A stretch of 64,000 bases of DNA from Desarmillaria ectypa (GCA_030407005.1 JAUDYN010000011.1:52501-116500), one strand, 5' to 3'. Positions 52,011 through 64,000 are shown, counted from the stretch's first letter. Notes: a model not told the origin generated them from the letters alone. A program made the numbers and translations.

Positions 52011-52775
52011 TTGCTGCCGCTGTTTGTGTAAAGTTCACCAGCTCCTAGTACCTTACATTATCAAGGACTTTCCTATGTAGTTTTAACTAAGCTGTATATA
52101 TTTGAACCTTTTCACTCCTCTGGTTTTTCACATTATAACAATTACGAGTTCATACAAATGCTCCCTTCTCAAGATAATTCAAGCATTAGCTACATCACAG
52201 GTCGGATAAAAACTTATGCAACCCAACGTGAAAATGTTCTGTTTCTCCAGAGCTTCCTACAGACCACTTGGCCATGACATCCTTCAGAAACGGTGCGAGT
52301 GGCCCGATTATATCTGAACTTGGTTACAATTTGTCTAACTCCTTTTTAGATACATTTTTCCATTGTGAGCATTATCGTAGTCTATAAACGGCTGCTTTGG
52401 ACTTGTATTATCCAAATGCTTCAAGGTACAGTCGACTTGAATGTGCTCGGATCAGAAGAAATGCTGTGGAAACTAACAGTTTTATGAGTATCTCAATGGT
52501 ATAAACAAGCCTTAAACGCCGCTCCCTAAACCAGAAGTAGCGAGGGATGGCACAGTGTGGGGTTGTATCTGTCCGAGTCAACAAAGAGAAGGTGTTCCAC
52601 TGGCAGTGATATCCCGAAACTGATTGGTGGTCGGGTATACATTCAGTTGAGGCTTTATAATTGTTCTTTAGAATAACTGCACACATTCTCTGATGTCCAT
52701 TTTGGGTAAGAAACCCCTGCTGTTTTCTCAGTAGTAGTACAACAACAAACATCTGGAATAAATAGAATATTTTAT
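52011..52775. other. Intergenic region between convergent genes
   Basis: About 765 bases between the 3' ends of the F-box-like gene and the transporter gene on the other strand. No supportable ORF or RNA gene. AT-rich stretches near 52,100 and 52,765 may carry the two poly(A) sites. Confidence 0.5.
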
Positions 52776-55257
52776 TTAAACTGCAACGACACTGACACTC
52801 CCATCGTCCGTCCGCGTCTGCACCTCGCCGAAATCTTTCAACGATTCATCCTGTTGATGGTCAAAACCATCATGACGCACACCATTGATCATTTTGGGAT
52901 TGATAGAAAAGGCGCCTTTCGGAATGAAGGTGGCTATCATGATGATACAACAGCATATACTATACTGTATTCTAACAGATAACGGGTCAGTTAACACTGA
53001 AGATAGTTGTCGAGGAGGAAGAACGTACCCCGCAACACGCCGCAGAGAAGCCTTGATATTACCAGTTGCAGAAAAATCGTTGTCGATGACATCTCCCAAC
53101 ACTGAACTTAACACAGCATAAAGGATGATGTATATCGAGTATAGGAATGCCTGTCAAATGGCGTGAGCGGCAATGTGGACCTTACCAATGATAAGAGTTA
53201 CCATAACGGCGCCTAGATGAGATACACCCGGATATCTACCTGCCAAAGCTGCAAAATACAGGATGAGTCAGCTAAAAGGAGGATAGAATGCGCCACTTTA
53301 CATGCGTCGTCCGTGGAGAGTGCAGCCTGAATATAAGCAGATAATGATACATCGCCTGCAGCCCAACTCTAAATGTCCTTGGTTAACGGATGACAGGCCA
53401 AAGGAGGGAGGCATATGTACCATCGATATGGGAATGAATATCCCAGCTAATTGCCATGCCCAGCCTACACTGTGCCCCGTGATGGTGGTAAAATAAGGAA
53501 GCACCCAAACGATATTGAGCTAGAAAAGAGATGAGCGAATGGCATTGATATGCTGAACGATGTGCTTTACCATAAGAGCATCGAGACGGAGCCATGGGAT
53601 CTGTATGAGACATGAGACCAAAGATTAAATCGTGTGAACGGCACTCCCTGACGTACAGGTGTGGTTACCACATCCGACAGCAGAAAGACTGTAAGGGCTC
53701 CGAGCAGCTGCACAACGATGAGCATCCGTAAAAAGCGACCAAATTGTCCATGACGTACTTCTCCGAAATTCGAGCCACCGACGATGATTTGACTCCAGGC
53801 GCTTACCCCCAAAGCACGTTTAGCGAAGGCTGGAGCAAGAGTGTTCTCAAGAAACCTGTCATATAATACAATTGGATAGAGCAATCAACGTGGGAAGAGA
53901 CTGATTTAGCATACCGATGAAGATACAGAGCCAATGCGCTACATAAGAGATGCCAGTCAGCTAACCTCCCGAGTCAGGCATGTGAACCAAAAGCTCACTA
54001 TCCAGGAACCAGCCCTTGAAACGTGCGTCAATGGGTGGGTCAACTATCAATGCATGGGACCACTCACATACAAACCTCCTGTTACCAAGCACCATCGTAG
54101 TCCCTACCCATATAGATTCTCCAAACCCAGAAAACCCTCGGCCGACCTGAACTAGATAATTCTTGCTTCGTTTCGGCCGATCGACTTCATCCAGTCCATA
54201 TTCTTCTTGAGAACCATAGGGCGAATAGTTGAGCACGGAAACAAAGAACCATGTTACGCCCGCCAAGGCGAAGAACACTACCGAAACAAGGTGGGTAAAT
54301 AATGGGTACGAGACGGTGGGTCATCACAGCATACCAGGACTCAAAAAGAAGCTGTAGTTATTTCCAAACCGGCTGATGGCAGAAGACGATGCAAAAGCGG
54401 CGGCGGTACCGGTAACTTCGTAGAAGATGTGCTATTAAAAGGCAATCAAAAAGATGCCTATAGAAAGGTCATTGAAGATGCTCACCACAGTCGCATCCAT
54501 CCGTCTGAGCTTACCCACATCTCCTCCGACGATATCGCACGGGCTAAAAGGACGAATACCGTATCAGAGTCATGGAAAGTCCAATGGAGGGGAATATCCG
54601 CACATGACCCGACGTATCAATTCCACCATTCCATATGCCACCCCGCTGAGTGTCCATATAATGAATATCTACAACAGACCATAGTTCAAAGGAAGCGGGA
54701 AACCAGGAAGGGAATAGACGCACAGCATTCGGATTCCAGCTCCCATAATGTGTCGGACTGCTAGCAGATTCGCGCATCCTCCCGCCTGAGACGACGTTAG
54801 AATCCTAGATGCTAGCTCGATCAGTTCGGGTATTCTCACCGGTAGCAGCATCCACAATTAACAGAATCATCGTCATGAGACTGAAGAATAGGACCGAGAC
54901 TCCAAGAACGGTTCTCGTAGGAAACCGCACGATGAGAGGGGCGATGAGGATAGCGCCGACACATTGGGCTGCTTGATTCACGCCTTGAGCAGCGCCCACT
55001 ACCATCCGACAAATGAGACGACAGAAGTAAATGTAAGGTAAGGGATACGCACGCTTAGTGAACGTATCTGCTCGGGCAAACCTATCGGTAGCCAATGTCG
55101 TTATTGATCCATTAAAGAATTCGATTCCCAGCTTATAAAACATGATCCCACCAACGTAGAAGGCTCTAAATGGACGTTCAGAGGTGATAGCAAACCAAGT
55201 TCTGAACCATGATTGCGTACATATTCCGTCGCTCCTCGTATGTATAGGCTGCAGCAT
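52776..55257 (-). CDS. Multi-intron major facilitator superfamily transporter
   Basis: Minus-strand gene with about ten short introns. Exons in order: RTWFAITSERPFRAFYVGG and FFNGSITTLATDRFARADTFTK (to 55,053); intron 55,052-54,999; GAAQGVNQAAQCVGAILIAP, RFPTRTVLG and a hydrophobic helix; YGSWNPNA; IFIIWTLSGVAYGMVELIRR; DIVGGDVGKLRRMDATV; HIFYEVTGTAAAFASSSAIS; VFFALAGVTWFFVSVLNYSP; a loop, then FGESIWVG; HRFLENTLAPAFAKRALG and WSQIIVGGSNFGE; ALTVFLLSDVVTTP; SVGWAWQLAGIFIPISM; MLSSVLGDVID...; intron 53,028-52,972; CIIMIATFIPKGAFSINPK to the stop at 52,776. This is the order of an MFS general transporter family in Agaricomycetes; substrate unknown. The N-terminus is uncertain: around 55,210 two frames (EYVRNHG, then FRTWFAIT) must be joined. 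Confidence 0.65.
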
Positions 55258-56299
55258 GATATAGGTTATCTTTTGTCAAATTTGAAAGATATCTCACAAC
55301 GCCATATCTCAATAGAACTCTTCATAGCGGCCGACGATAGCAATGTATAATACTAGCTTGAAAAATTAGACATGCATACAACGTGGAGAAGATGCAAGTG
55401 CTGATATAAGTGCTGTTTTCAATCCACGTGTAAACGAGGACCGCCAAAGCACGTTTGTTTGGGAATTCCTTTATGTACAGCATCCGTAAAGCCGAAAGCC
55501 TGGATCAACGGTAAGCGCTTAGATGATGATATCAAACCACACTAACTTGAACAGCGAATCTGAATTCGTTCCGCTGGACTTGTTGACGAACGTGCCTCCG
55601 CATTTTAAATTGATGTACAGCCATGAGGGTCGCCATGACGCCGGGAGACGCATGAATGAATCGGAATCCTTTCCATTTTTCTGCGATAAACCAATATCTT
55701 GGTTAAGCGCCAACGCAAAACAGCGCCATCTGTTGGCTATTTTCCTCTGAGCTCACCAGCTAACCATTCTTAGTTAGCCGAATGCAAGAAAAAACAATAG
55801 GTTACCGAAGAGATGACATGCTTGATGGGAGTTTAGAAAATAGGGGGATCAAAGATGTCTTTGGTAAGGTGTGCAAAGTGAGGTGCAGCCGCTCGGACTT
55901 GCCCCGCGAACAAGCGCACGAAACGCTCTTTACCAGCACCTCCATAATCGCTTCGAGAAGGAACATTCCAGGGCGCGCACAATGTTTCCATGGAAAAATA
56001 ATGACAACTTTCTAGGCCCTCGCGCTACGAATGCAGAACCTTTAAGAGAAATGAGACGTTCGTTGCTTCACCCCACCCCCCCTAGCACCAACTCCCCACA
56101 AGATCGATGAAAGCTCGCATCACGGCTGCTCTACGGCGAGGCGAGGACGGCATGACCAGGGAGCGTTATGGGCATAGCAGGAGGTAAACTTAGGGTGTGG
56201 GGGCAGAAAGAATCTAGGTCTCTACGCCCTTCTTCCCGTCGGCAGCGTCTTGTCCGACCTGGACGTCATCGGATCATTAATCTCTGTAGGATCACCAGA
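55258..56299. other. Region upstream of the transporter; possible missing 5' exon
   Basis: Open fragments on the minus strand between 55,713 and 55,260 could hold the transporter's first exon, but no ATG, splice sites or family motif could be fixed. The rest shows no supportable feature. Confidence 0.4.
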
Positions 56300-57640
56300 G
56301 CGCGATAAGGTAAAAAGAAAGAATGTTGATAGTTCCGTTCGATGCAGGAACGGCGGAGAAGCAGATAGGGGAGGGAAGAGGTTAAGAGGAGTTGCCTCTT
56401 CACATGAGCGAGAGCCTGTACCACTACTCCCCGGCCTCTCGCGTGCAATTTGCTCCTCACGCCCACGAAAGTTCCGTTCTCGTGTCCACGGTCTACGGCC
56501 TGGTGTTTGATGTTCTCATCGTTCAGAATACAAATGTATGAAGGTAACAAAGAGCATCTGATAGTTGAGCGCCCTGGTCGCGGTCTTCATCATCGTGTCC
56601 TGGTCGATCGGACAATTTTACATCTGCTGCGACGTCGAAAAGGTCGCATTGACACTAGCTCTCACTCTCGTCATTTTTATCTCTTCGTCTGAGTATGCCG
56701 GGCCCTTATTCCATGGCGTCAGTTCAATAATGGACCGATGCCCGAAAACTAGACTTTGACATGCGCGTCAGTTGCTACCAAGACTCCTGCAGCGAGCGAA
56801 GCTGGCTTGTCAAGCGGAGTGTATCTTCTCGTTGACCGATGCAGTTATCCATTCTCTGCTCCACTCGGAAGCAGTTCCACTCGTCGCCGTCAATAATACC
56901 CCACCTCAACACCCAGGCAGCATAAACATAACCGGCGGTGGTGAAGGGTTGAGGCTATCGGTAGGAAAACAAAACGACTGCGCATTATGGGCCATGCGCA
57001 AACGTCGTGCCATACAATTTTGGGCTGAACATCGTGTCACCATGATCAGTCCTTGCCTCGAAGTCGTCAATAAGTCCCTGACTACTACAGTGAATTCTAC
57101 TGTTCCACGCTGTATAGCATCGACTTGCTTCGGTGGGGCAGGCATGTGGTAGGGCCCCAATGATAGCGTGGTTATCCATGAATGTCATCGAAAGATCTTG
57201 GCTCGACGTAGAGCACGTGAGGAGCATATCCATTGAATGCAAGGAACGAATAAGCGTTGACAGGAGTGAGAGCCCGCGAGGTAAGAATGCTTCTGCACTA
57301 TTATCAGATTGCCGTCTTAGAGTACAAAAAATAAAACGCACCGAAGGTGTACGGCCTGATACAATCTAAGTCCAATCGACGTCCTGGTGTTCTTCATCTC
57401 TGTCACCTCGCCATCCTCGTCGTACAGCATTTCCAGGCAACGGCCAAAGCCGCAGCGAAAACAGAACTCAAGCCGATTCTCGCCAAGGAATTCAGTTTCG
57501 TGACGGCGCCTTTCAGCCACAGATTGTCAGAATATAAGAGCTTTTGCAGAAGAGAAAACAGTACTCTTCGAGGTCAAACTGTATGCAGACATTGTCAACA
57601 ATTCGCTGTCCCCAAGGCCGGGCTTTCCAATTGATTCTCT
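56300..57640 (+). pseudogene. Unresolved coding fragments, possible membrane protein remnant
   Basis: Several plus-strand open pieces in different frames. 56,565-56,759 contains the hydrophobic stretch VAVFIIVSWSIGQFYICC followed by VALTLALTLVIFISS, as in a multi-pass membrane protein. 56,772-57,152 and 57,347-57,634 are hydrophilic. No splice pattern joins them convincingly and I do not recognise a family. It could be a decayed Agaricomycete integral-membrane protein gene or chance ORFs. Confidence 0.25.
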
Positions 57641-57961
57641 TTTCCTTCTGCTAAGTATTAATCAGTTCGTTGCGCACTAACAAAAAAAACACGCACTCTT
57701 ACGCCGAACTTCCACTGTCTACCCTGTCCTGAGTTTGCGACCGAACAAGCCAGAGGCAACTGCATTATGCTAGCAGCTATAGAAAGGTGAAAGGAAGGTA
57801 GTCCACCCTATAAGGATAAGGCGCGTCAGAAGGAAAATCTAGGACATTGTAGGTGACTCACAGCGATTTCTGTGTTGACTTTGCGTGAGATACTGAGCAG
57901 TGCCAGGACTAGGACAATACAAAAATAACCGGGCAGACGAGACTGAGGAACAGCTACATTG
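57641..57961. other. Short gene-free stretch
   Basis: 320 bases left of the solo LTR with no supportable feature apart from the target duplication copy CATTG at 57,957-57,961. Confidence 0.5.
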
Positions 57962-58172
57962 TGTTGTAACGAGAGCGAGGAGAACGTAGAAAGGATGGTA
58001 AAATACTTGCCTCTCGAGCAAGAGGTGTCCTACTTAAATACATTTTGTACTACTTCTAGAACTTACTACGAAATACTATGTATGTCCACTTTTACGGTCC
58101 AAAGTTGATCCTGCTGAGTAAGCCAATCCTTCGAGTACATTCTAGTACTTGCTCGGGATTGCTATCCCAACA
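57962..58172 (-). repeat. Copia solo LTR with target-site duplication
   Basis: A 211-bp LTR of the same copia family, inverted relative to the element at 29,213. Flanked by CATTG at 57,957-57,961 and 58,173-58,177. It keeps more CpGs than the other copies, for example CCGT and ACGTT where the paired LTRs have CA or TG. It arose by insertion and later recombination between two LTRs that deleted the internal region. Confidence 0.96.
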
Positions 58173-58266
58173 CATTGTCATTTGGTCGTCGTCGGTAGTA
58201 AAGAGGCCTGTTGTGACTTGTTGGTCTACACGGTCATTGCGATCGCGATCACATCTTCGCCACTAG

Positions 58267-59339
58267 ATGGAAATTCTCTTTCAGTTGCTCCACCCTTCAA
58301 GCTTCAAGCTTCAAGCTAGGATTCTGTACCGCGTCTTGGACATTCGTGTACCTACAATGATCTTCACGGACCAACTCGTCTTGCTCCGAGCCTCTTTCAA
58401 CGAGTCTTCAAGTTCAGCCTTGGCTGAAGCTCTTATCCGTTATCGCATCCTCTACGACACTGAGCTGTTACCGATGAATTCTATCCTTTTCTCCTTAAAA
58501 TTGGCCCGGATTTCTGAGAAGACTGTGTGTTCTACAAGACGACAATAATGTTGTCTTTTCCGTCGATACCATCGTGGAGCTGTTACCGCACGTTCACAAA
58601 TGGGCCATTTACCTCCTAAATACCCACCTCTGGCTAACCCACGTGGAAGTCAACCGGGATATCGTCATATTTGCCCGCAATCAAGTTACCCGATTTGCGA
58701 GGTATCCAGCCTCGAATGCACTCCAACCTTCCTTGTCGCCAGACCTTGTACCCTATATCATAAAACTCTACGTTGATCTGCTCAACGTGCTCAAGCTCGT
58801 TAAACTATTCATTGTTCCCATTGTTCATTCCTACTTCGGAGATACGACTCCTTGCGGGCAATGCAAGCGTATTCTTAAGAGTGTCTTGCGTCACCGGCTA
58901 TTAGCTTGTGTCGACCGCATCAAGGATACAGCCATTACAGTTGGATGATTTACACACTGCCCTGTCATTGATGAGTACGCTCTGCACCTTCGACCGAAGC
59001 ATTGAGGATGAATTCCTTCAGAAAAATGCTGCCAAGTGGATCTGCAAAGCACCCCAGCGTCTGAATCCCTCTCCAGAAGACTCTCAGAATTTAACACCTG
59101 CTCCATTGCAACTAGACAGCGTCATAAATTGTGCGAGCTACATCTTCAGTGCTTTATTCAACAATATCTCACTTGCAGTCAAAGCTGTTCGTCATGGAGA
59201 GCTCTTTCGGTCTCTTCTACGATCTGTCGCCGTAGTCACCCAACACCGTCCCCCAGTAGATCGTCCAGCGTATGAATTCATCACGAAGCTCATCGATCAA
59301 ATTGGCGTCTGTTGCATGTGTGGCCGGTGCCCAGAGTGA
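58267..59339 (+). pseudogene. Hypothetical protein gene broken by frameshifts
   Basis: Three open pieces in three frames read as one protein: 58,267-58,480 (ILYRVLDIRVPTMIFTDQLV), 58,502-58,930 (FLRRLCVLQDDNNVVFSVDT, VELLPHVHKWAIYLLNTHLW, PDLVPYIIKLYVDLLNVLKL) and 58,930-59,339 (LDDLHTALSLMSTLCTFDRS...YIFSALFNNISLAVKAVRHG). Composition is alpha-helical and leucine-rich. No family was recognised with confidence. At least two one- or two-base shifts (near 58,460-58,510 and 58,930) are needed; introns at these places are not evident. Confidence 0.4.
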
Positions 59340-60124
59340 CAGTACCTGCTCTCAAATCTTTGGCAGGGAAGGAAGCTGATATTCTACTGAAACACAAAGA
59401 TATTCGCGATCGCCGGCCCGAAAATCGTTAGCTTTACTAGTAGTTTCCGGCCCAGTGACAACGATCTTCTCGAGCTCTTGGTATCGACCCCTCGAATGGA
59501 CGTTCCTCGACCTGGATTACTTCAAGACTGCTTGCGTTTGTAGTCTCTAACGCAATAGTAGTATGGACGGCACTTCGAGTCTGCTAAAGGCTGATATGTG
59601 GCGACTCATATTCAGTCCGAGCATACTAGTAAGTAAATCAAAACCAATTAAAACGTAAACTTAACATTCACCACTTGCTTAGCGCCTTATGACACAACAT
59701 ACAGAGCATTTCTGTATGTTCATGTCTTCTTAGTGAAATACTTACCAGAGACAAGTGTGATGATCCCTGGAGTACCATATAATCATTGCGACGGTGAGAG
59801 CATGGGCGTAAATCCCAGACGGGATTCTGTCCAACCAGAATACTCTTCCTTCGAAAATAAAATTTCTCAGGTGCTAATTCAAAGGACCGCTTAGTTCTGC
59901 GATGGAGGTGGCCAGATGAAATGCACCGTAGACATCCTCACTAGAAACCCTCCTTCGACTCGTGCTCTTAGTAGATTATCAACAAGGTCAGTTCGCTCGT
60001 CTGCGTGATCCACTTCTCAATACCACACTTGTTCTTTATCCAGCATCATGGATTTCTCGATGTCTCTACTCCTACGACAAGTGACTACAAGATCGTCAAT
60101 ATCCATAACATTTTACAGAGTATT
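59340..60124. other. Intergenic region
   Basis: 785 bases between the broken hypothetical gene and the 3' end of the hydrophobin gene; no supportable feature. Confidence 0.5.
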
Positions 60125-60622
60125 TTAGAGGCCGATGTTAATGGGGGTGCAACCGAGTGCAACAACACCGTTCTATTCGTAAATGTTAGTACAAGGTCAG
60201 ATGCTAAATAGGGTTACTAACGAAGTTGTTGTTCTGGCAGCAAACCACTTGGTTAGAGCACTGGGTGCCGCCGACCCCGATGACGCTGATGGGGCTGCAG
60301 GTAACACCACTATGTGAAAATTCATCAACCATACGCGAGGTCGGTCAAGATATGAAAACCTACACGTTCGCAGTGACGTCGCCGATGGGGATTCCGAGGA
60401 GGCCTAAGAGGCTCTGGACGACACTGGAGGTAGGCTACAACAATTCGTATGAGTTCCTGCGTTTGTTTCGACGACTTGCAGGACACTTACGCTCTGAACA
60501 GAATCGCAACACTGCGTGGTACCACTGGCGCAGGACGCACCATTGCCACGGGGAACGACGGCAGTGGCGGACGCAAGGAGAGGCAAAGCCAAGAGAGCGA
60601 CGGAAGAGAGACGAGCAAACAT
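60125..60622 (-). CDS. Class I hydrophobin
   Basis: A small secreted surface-active protein that self-assembles into amphipathic layers on aerial hyphae. Four exons: 60,622-60,491, 60,434-60,364, 60,309-60,222 and 60,172-60,125, with introns of 56, 54 and 49 bp, all GT...AG and in phase. The protein is 112 aa. The signal peptide [19 protein letters not shown] is followed by eight cysteines at 31, 38, 39, 72, 85, 91, 92 and 105, giving C-X6-CC-X32-C-X12-C-X5-CC-X12-C, the class I spacing. Characteristic blocks are [26 protein letters not shown], and VVCCQNNNF with GCTPINI. No defects were seen. In the first intron GTAG at 60,438-60,435, not the later CAG, keeps the frame. Confidence 0.93.
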
Positions 60623-60692
60623 TGTGAACTGAGAGAAGGCTGTACAACTGTGGGGGCTGTTCGACTTGATGATACCTGGTGAATCGACCGCT

Positions 60693-60699
60693 CTTTATA
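60693..60699 (-). promoter_or_regulatory. TATA box of the hydrophobin gene
   Basis: TATAAAG on the minus strand, 71-77 bases upstream of the hydrophobin ATG. Position and sequence fit a core promoter of a strongly expressed fungal gene. Confidence 0.6.
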
Positions 60700-61569
60700 G
60701 TTTTTTGACCTCTGAAGAACCAAAATAGTTTATCCAGACTTACTTTGACCCCAGGATGATTACAGCACTAGACTGACATGAATGACGCGGTTAGAGATCA
60801 TTTCTCACCGGGTACATGTGCCGGTGCGATGCGCGCGACGTGGCGTTCAGTGGAAGCGAACATTCATCGAATATGTCCTTTTTTGTTGTGAGAGTCCTCT
60901 CCGATGTGCTTGGCTAGTACGGACTCGTGGTTCAGCCTTTGATGAAAGTCAGCCTATTTCCGAGGCCAAATCCCAAGTTAGCTTCTTTCTGCAAATGAAT
61001 GGATGTGATCGTATGGAGCAGGGAGCGTTGGATACTAATTCTCCTATCTCTCCTGGTTGAAGCGGTTATCTGCTCATGTATCGTCTCGAAAGCCAACTTA
61101 CAGCATCTATATGCCATTTAGTTGAGTCGAAAACGGCTAATACTGATCTAGTACCGGAAACCTTATTCTGAAACAAATGTCGCGTAAGAAATCCATGGAC
61201 CCTGATCTACTTACTCTCTAATTTTCCCGAGAGTGACGTACTACAATTTGAAAATGCTCGCCAAGGCCCCAGGATTTTCCCCACACCGCCCGCCAGCGCC
61301 ATTAAAACAACGCGCTTTGCACTGCCGACATTGTCTGTGGATAGAACCTTGAAGTATTTTGTGCCCCGCAGATGAAGCTTGAAGCGTGAAGCGACGGATG
61401 CCAATATTCTCCCACAAAGACGTCTCGACCTCCTGCAATATATAAAATTACCTCGCTTCTGATGCTAGCTTAGCCGAGTTGGAGCGTAAGTTTATCTCAC
61501 GTGGAACAGGTCGTAATAATACTAGTGAAAATTTTTGATTGGGGCCCTTTCTGACTCCTGAGATGTAAG
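60700..61569. other. Intergenic region
   Basis: Upstream of the hydrophobin gene. Only short unsupported ORFs are present. No repeats or RNA genes were seen. Confidence 0.45.
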
Positions 61570-61925
61570 AATAATCGGGCGCTGCCTCCGATGACACACG
61601 GTATCCCTTCAATAATCGCATCTGGGATAACCGAGCGAAATATGAGGTTATAACTCCCAGGTGAATATGTATTTACAGGCACCTAGATATATCCTTTGAA
61701 TAGAGTTTCAAGAAATGCGGAGTAGGACGAGATCACGAGGGACGGAGAAGAGCTTGATAACAGTACCATACCTGAAATGATAAAAAACATGAGTCAAAAC
61801 ATGCATATATACAGGGATGTGTTTGCCCCAGAGTCCAGCGGGACGGTTCGCAGTAACATCACCTATGCTGACGGGGGAAATGGCTATCCGTAGTTTCGGA
61901 GCCGCTGGAACGCAAGAGATCAAAA
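61570..61925 (-). pseudogene. Possible hydrophobin relic
   Basis: On the minus strand the piece LRIAISPVSIGDVTAN (near 61,880-61,840) resembles [12 protein letters not shown] of exon 2 of the intact hydrophobin, including the position before a possible intron ending in TTTCAG near 61,773. The following SSSSPSLVIS weakly resembles CSPISVIG. No signal peptide or CC pairs could be found. May be a decayed tandem duplicate, or coincidence. Confidence 0.25.
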
Positions 61926-64000
61926 TATTGCTAAAGCTAGGAAAGAACGAGAATGCCCCGTCCCCGAGAATTATCGGAAGCTTAATGACAAGGTCTAGAC
62001 GAATTTAAGGGGATAATTAACCGAAACGATCATAGGAAAAAAGGAAGCCATTGGTATAGCGTTTGGAAAGTTTGTTCAATCTCGATGGGAACTTGACTCA
62101 CAGTTGAATGGAAGGAGATAATCACTAATAACAGGCGGCTCCACCGGTCGAAAGACCCGAGTTATGGAAACATGTCCCGAGAAACCCACGTGAAACCAAA
62201 AAAATCTCCTGGATAGATGGGCCGATACACAGGAGGCAGGACATAAATATTAGAGCGCTATCAATGAATCATTTAACTTGACCTGTACTATCAGTTGGCT
62301 ATCGGATGGATTTCATCCTCTTGCTGATTGGAGAAATGAGCTGAACATACACCAGAGTGAGGCCTGTCGGTAAAGAGCGGAGAACAATCGGCCCTTCGCA
62401 GTCAAAGCAGCTGAGGTTCTACTAGTATAGCACTTAGATATCCCAGGCACCGCAGTACGAATGTTGAAACAGTATGACAAGCGCCATCAGATAGAACAAA
62501 GAAAAGATTTTGCGAAGCCTCTCATGAACATGATGGTAGTACGCCGCAGAGTTTGGCTGTCCCTCTTACATCAGTGCCTGAGATGCGCGCACTATACTAG
62601 GATATGCTGCTCTGTCCGGAATCGCCAGCCTCGCTGGCAAAAGCTAACAGTTGAAGGGACTCGCGACCTTGTAAAGGCGTAGGCGACAATACCTCAGAGA
62701 ATACCGCAAAAGCATCTAAACCCAGAAAAAGTGGTTGGCTGTTGAAGTGCAAAAGTCAAAACTTGTAGTAATTATAGTCTATGGTCTATATTTCGCTCAC
62801 ATTAGACCTATCAGACGATGAATCGGATTATTCACATACCGCCCCAATATTGGCGGTGTGTCAACCCCGCTATTCGCATCCAATTCATCTATCAGTATGC
62901 AGACCCGGTAGTTGAGGATTCGATCAGCCTGGATGTCGCGGCTCATCAGATGCGGGTGCCTTGTGTAATGGTACGTATTTTGTAAGTCTATATTGACTAT
63001 AGTTATCCTTGGTACCAGATCCTAAAAATTGTGACCATGTCAGATGCAACATCCATACAAAACACTAGTCGCGAGTTCAAAGACGAATCTGTCCTTCGTA
63101 GAGAGAAAAATAGATCGTCCTAGCGTGTTTCCGCCACGTACCATATCCAGATGAGCATCAGAGCATCAGAGAATAACCTGGTTGTAAAGCAAATCAGGGC
63201 TGGATCAAACATCAGGGAAAGCGCTGTCACCTCCACCAAGGAAGGCATCATTGACAACGAGGATGCTGTTTAAGATTCCCAGGTTTTGTGCCGATAGGAC
63301 GTGGGATCGTTTGCAGATTCGGAGGCAATACTCGACCGAGATCACGTTGAAAACGCTGAGAAGCCATCGAAGCGGAAAAAAAAGGGCTCGATAATGATGC
63401 GGACCGAGCAATTAAATTACATTCAAATAGTGGCGGCTGCTAAAGTTCAAGAAAGTTGAAAGAACTGGTAACAGACGACATTCTGTTTTCCCCCATTTCT
63501 GAGGACGGAATGAGGAATAGTGAGGTATTTCGAAGGGAGATGAAGCCAACGAATCTTCGGTGAAATGTACATTGCAGCAACTTGGGGTCGTACAGAGATA
63601 GTTCAGTCGCCGAATTGATCCCCAGTAACGAGGAAAGAAAGGTGGATCAATCACTAAAACTGATGCTGTAGCTCGCTACTCCGTATGAAATTCTCTCTTT
63701 GGCCAGTAAAATTAGGCTCTAATCTTTGTACCGTAGCTCCAGTCGGTTCATCTGGGTGGGATAAAGCCTCGCGAAGTGAAGAAAAATCCTTATGACGGAT
63801 CTCAAAGCATGTACATATATAATGTTGTCGATGTAGAGGTGCGTTTGGGCCGCTGTGAAGTTCTTGGGTTTGTCTTAACGAGACTTTAATCAGAAATTGG
63901 CAAAGGCAGCACACGGTCCGGCGTATAGGCTTCCAAAGCGACCCGCGAAGTCTTTCATGTCTTTAATCCCGCACCTCGATGAAGATGATATTTACCCTGC
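61926..64000. other. Gene-poor tail without recognisable genes
   Basis: Short ORFs on both strands (for example 62,461-62,682 plus, 63,205-63,411 minus with a hydrophobic start, 63,654-63,914 minus) have no family motif or splice pattern that I recognise. No LTR termini, tRNA or rRNA sequence was seen. Confidence 0.4.

Noticed and set aside
58288..58318. Tandem CTTCAAG repeat
   Set aside because: Only three units of a 7-base repeat; an ordinary microsatellite, not a CRISPR or regulatory array.
62461..62682. 73-aa basic ORF
   Set aside because: No homologous copy in the window, no recognised motif, and no splice context; cannot be separated from chance.

Overview
The window is a repeat-dominated piece of a fungal genome, most likely an Agaricomycete (mushroom-type basidiomycete). 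The host-type genes on the right point there: a FunK1 fungal-type protein kinase, an F-box/LRR-like protein, a multi-intron major facilitator transporter and a class I hydrophobin, all with introns of about 50-58 bp. There are no bacterial operons, CRISPR arrays or rRNA genes.

Positions 1-45,928 are nested LTR retrotransposons of at least four families. (1) A Ty3/gypsy chromovirus with a chromodomain and a Tf1/sushi-like self-priming site: copy 1 (1-6,411, minus, cut by the window edge), copy 2 (16,356-24,841, minus, structurally complete, TSD AAAGG), and older related remnants (8,163-13,894). (2) A Ty1/copia element: an old minus-strand copy (14,238-16,355 plus 24,847-25,024, split by chromovirus copy 2), a TSD-flanked copy (29,213-45,928, TSD ATTAT) and a solo LTR (57,962-58,172, TSD CATTG). 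(3) A Ty3-like element with 1.36-kb LTRs, here called the ACTAGT element (29,737-40,503), with further LTR copies at 6,823-8,162, 9,283-10,643, 26,808-27,768 and 41,743-43,102. (4) A decayed gypsy relative (26,185-29,185).

The copia element at 29,213-45,928 carries two ACTAGT-element insertions in opposite orientation, and the segment between them (gag C-terminus to integrase start) is inverted. This looks like the scar of recombination between the two insertions. The ACTAGT element has the most unusual features: gag, protease and pol ORFs joined by two TGATG stop-start overlaps, insertions at TCGG, and at least 28 copies of the palindrome ACTAGT in 7.8 kb.

Nearly every premature stop in these elements is explained by CGA to TGA, and differences between paired LTRs lie mainly at CpG. 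This fits methyl-CpG deamination rather than ascomycete-type RIP.

Positions 45,929-64,000 are host-like: a frameshifted FunK1 gene just right of the copia element (46,187-49,158), an F-box/LRR-like gene with a nonsense codon (50,627-52,010), an MFS transporter (minus, 52,776-55,257), unresolved coding fragments, a frameshifted hypothetical gene (58,267-59,339), an apparently intact four-exon hydrophobin (minus, 60,125-60,622) and a gene-poor tail. The several one- or two-base frameshifts here could be real decay or uncorrected assembly indels; sequence alone does not decide.
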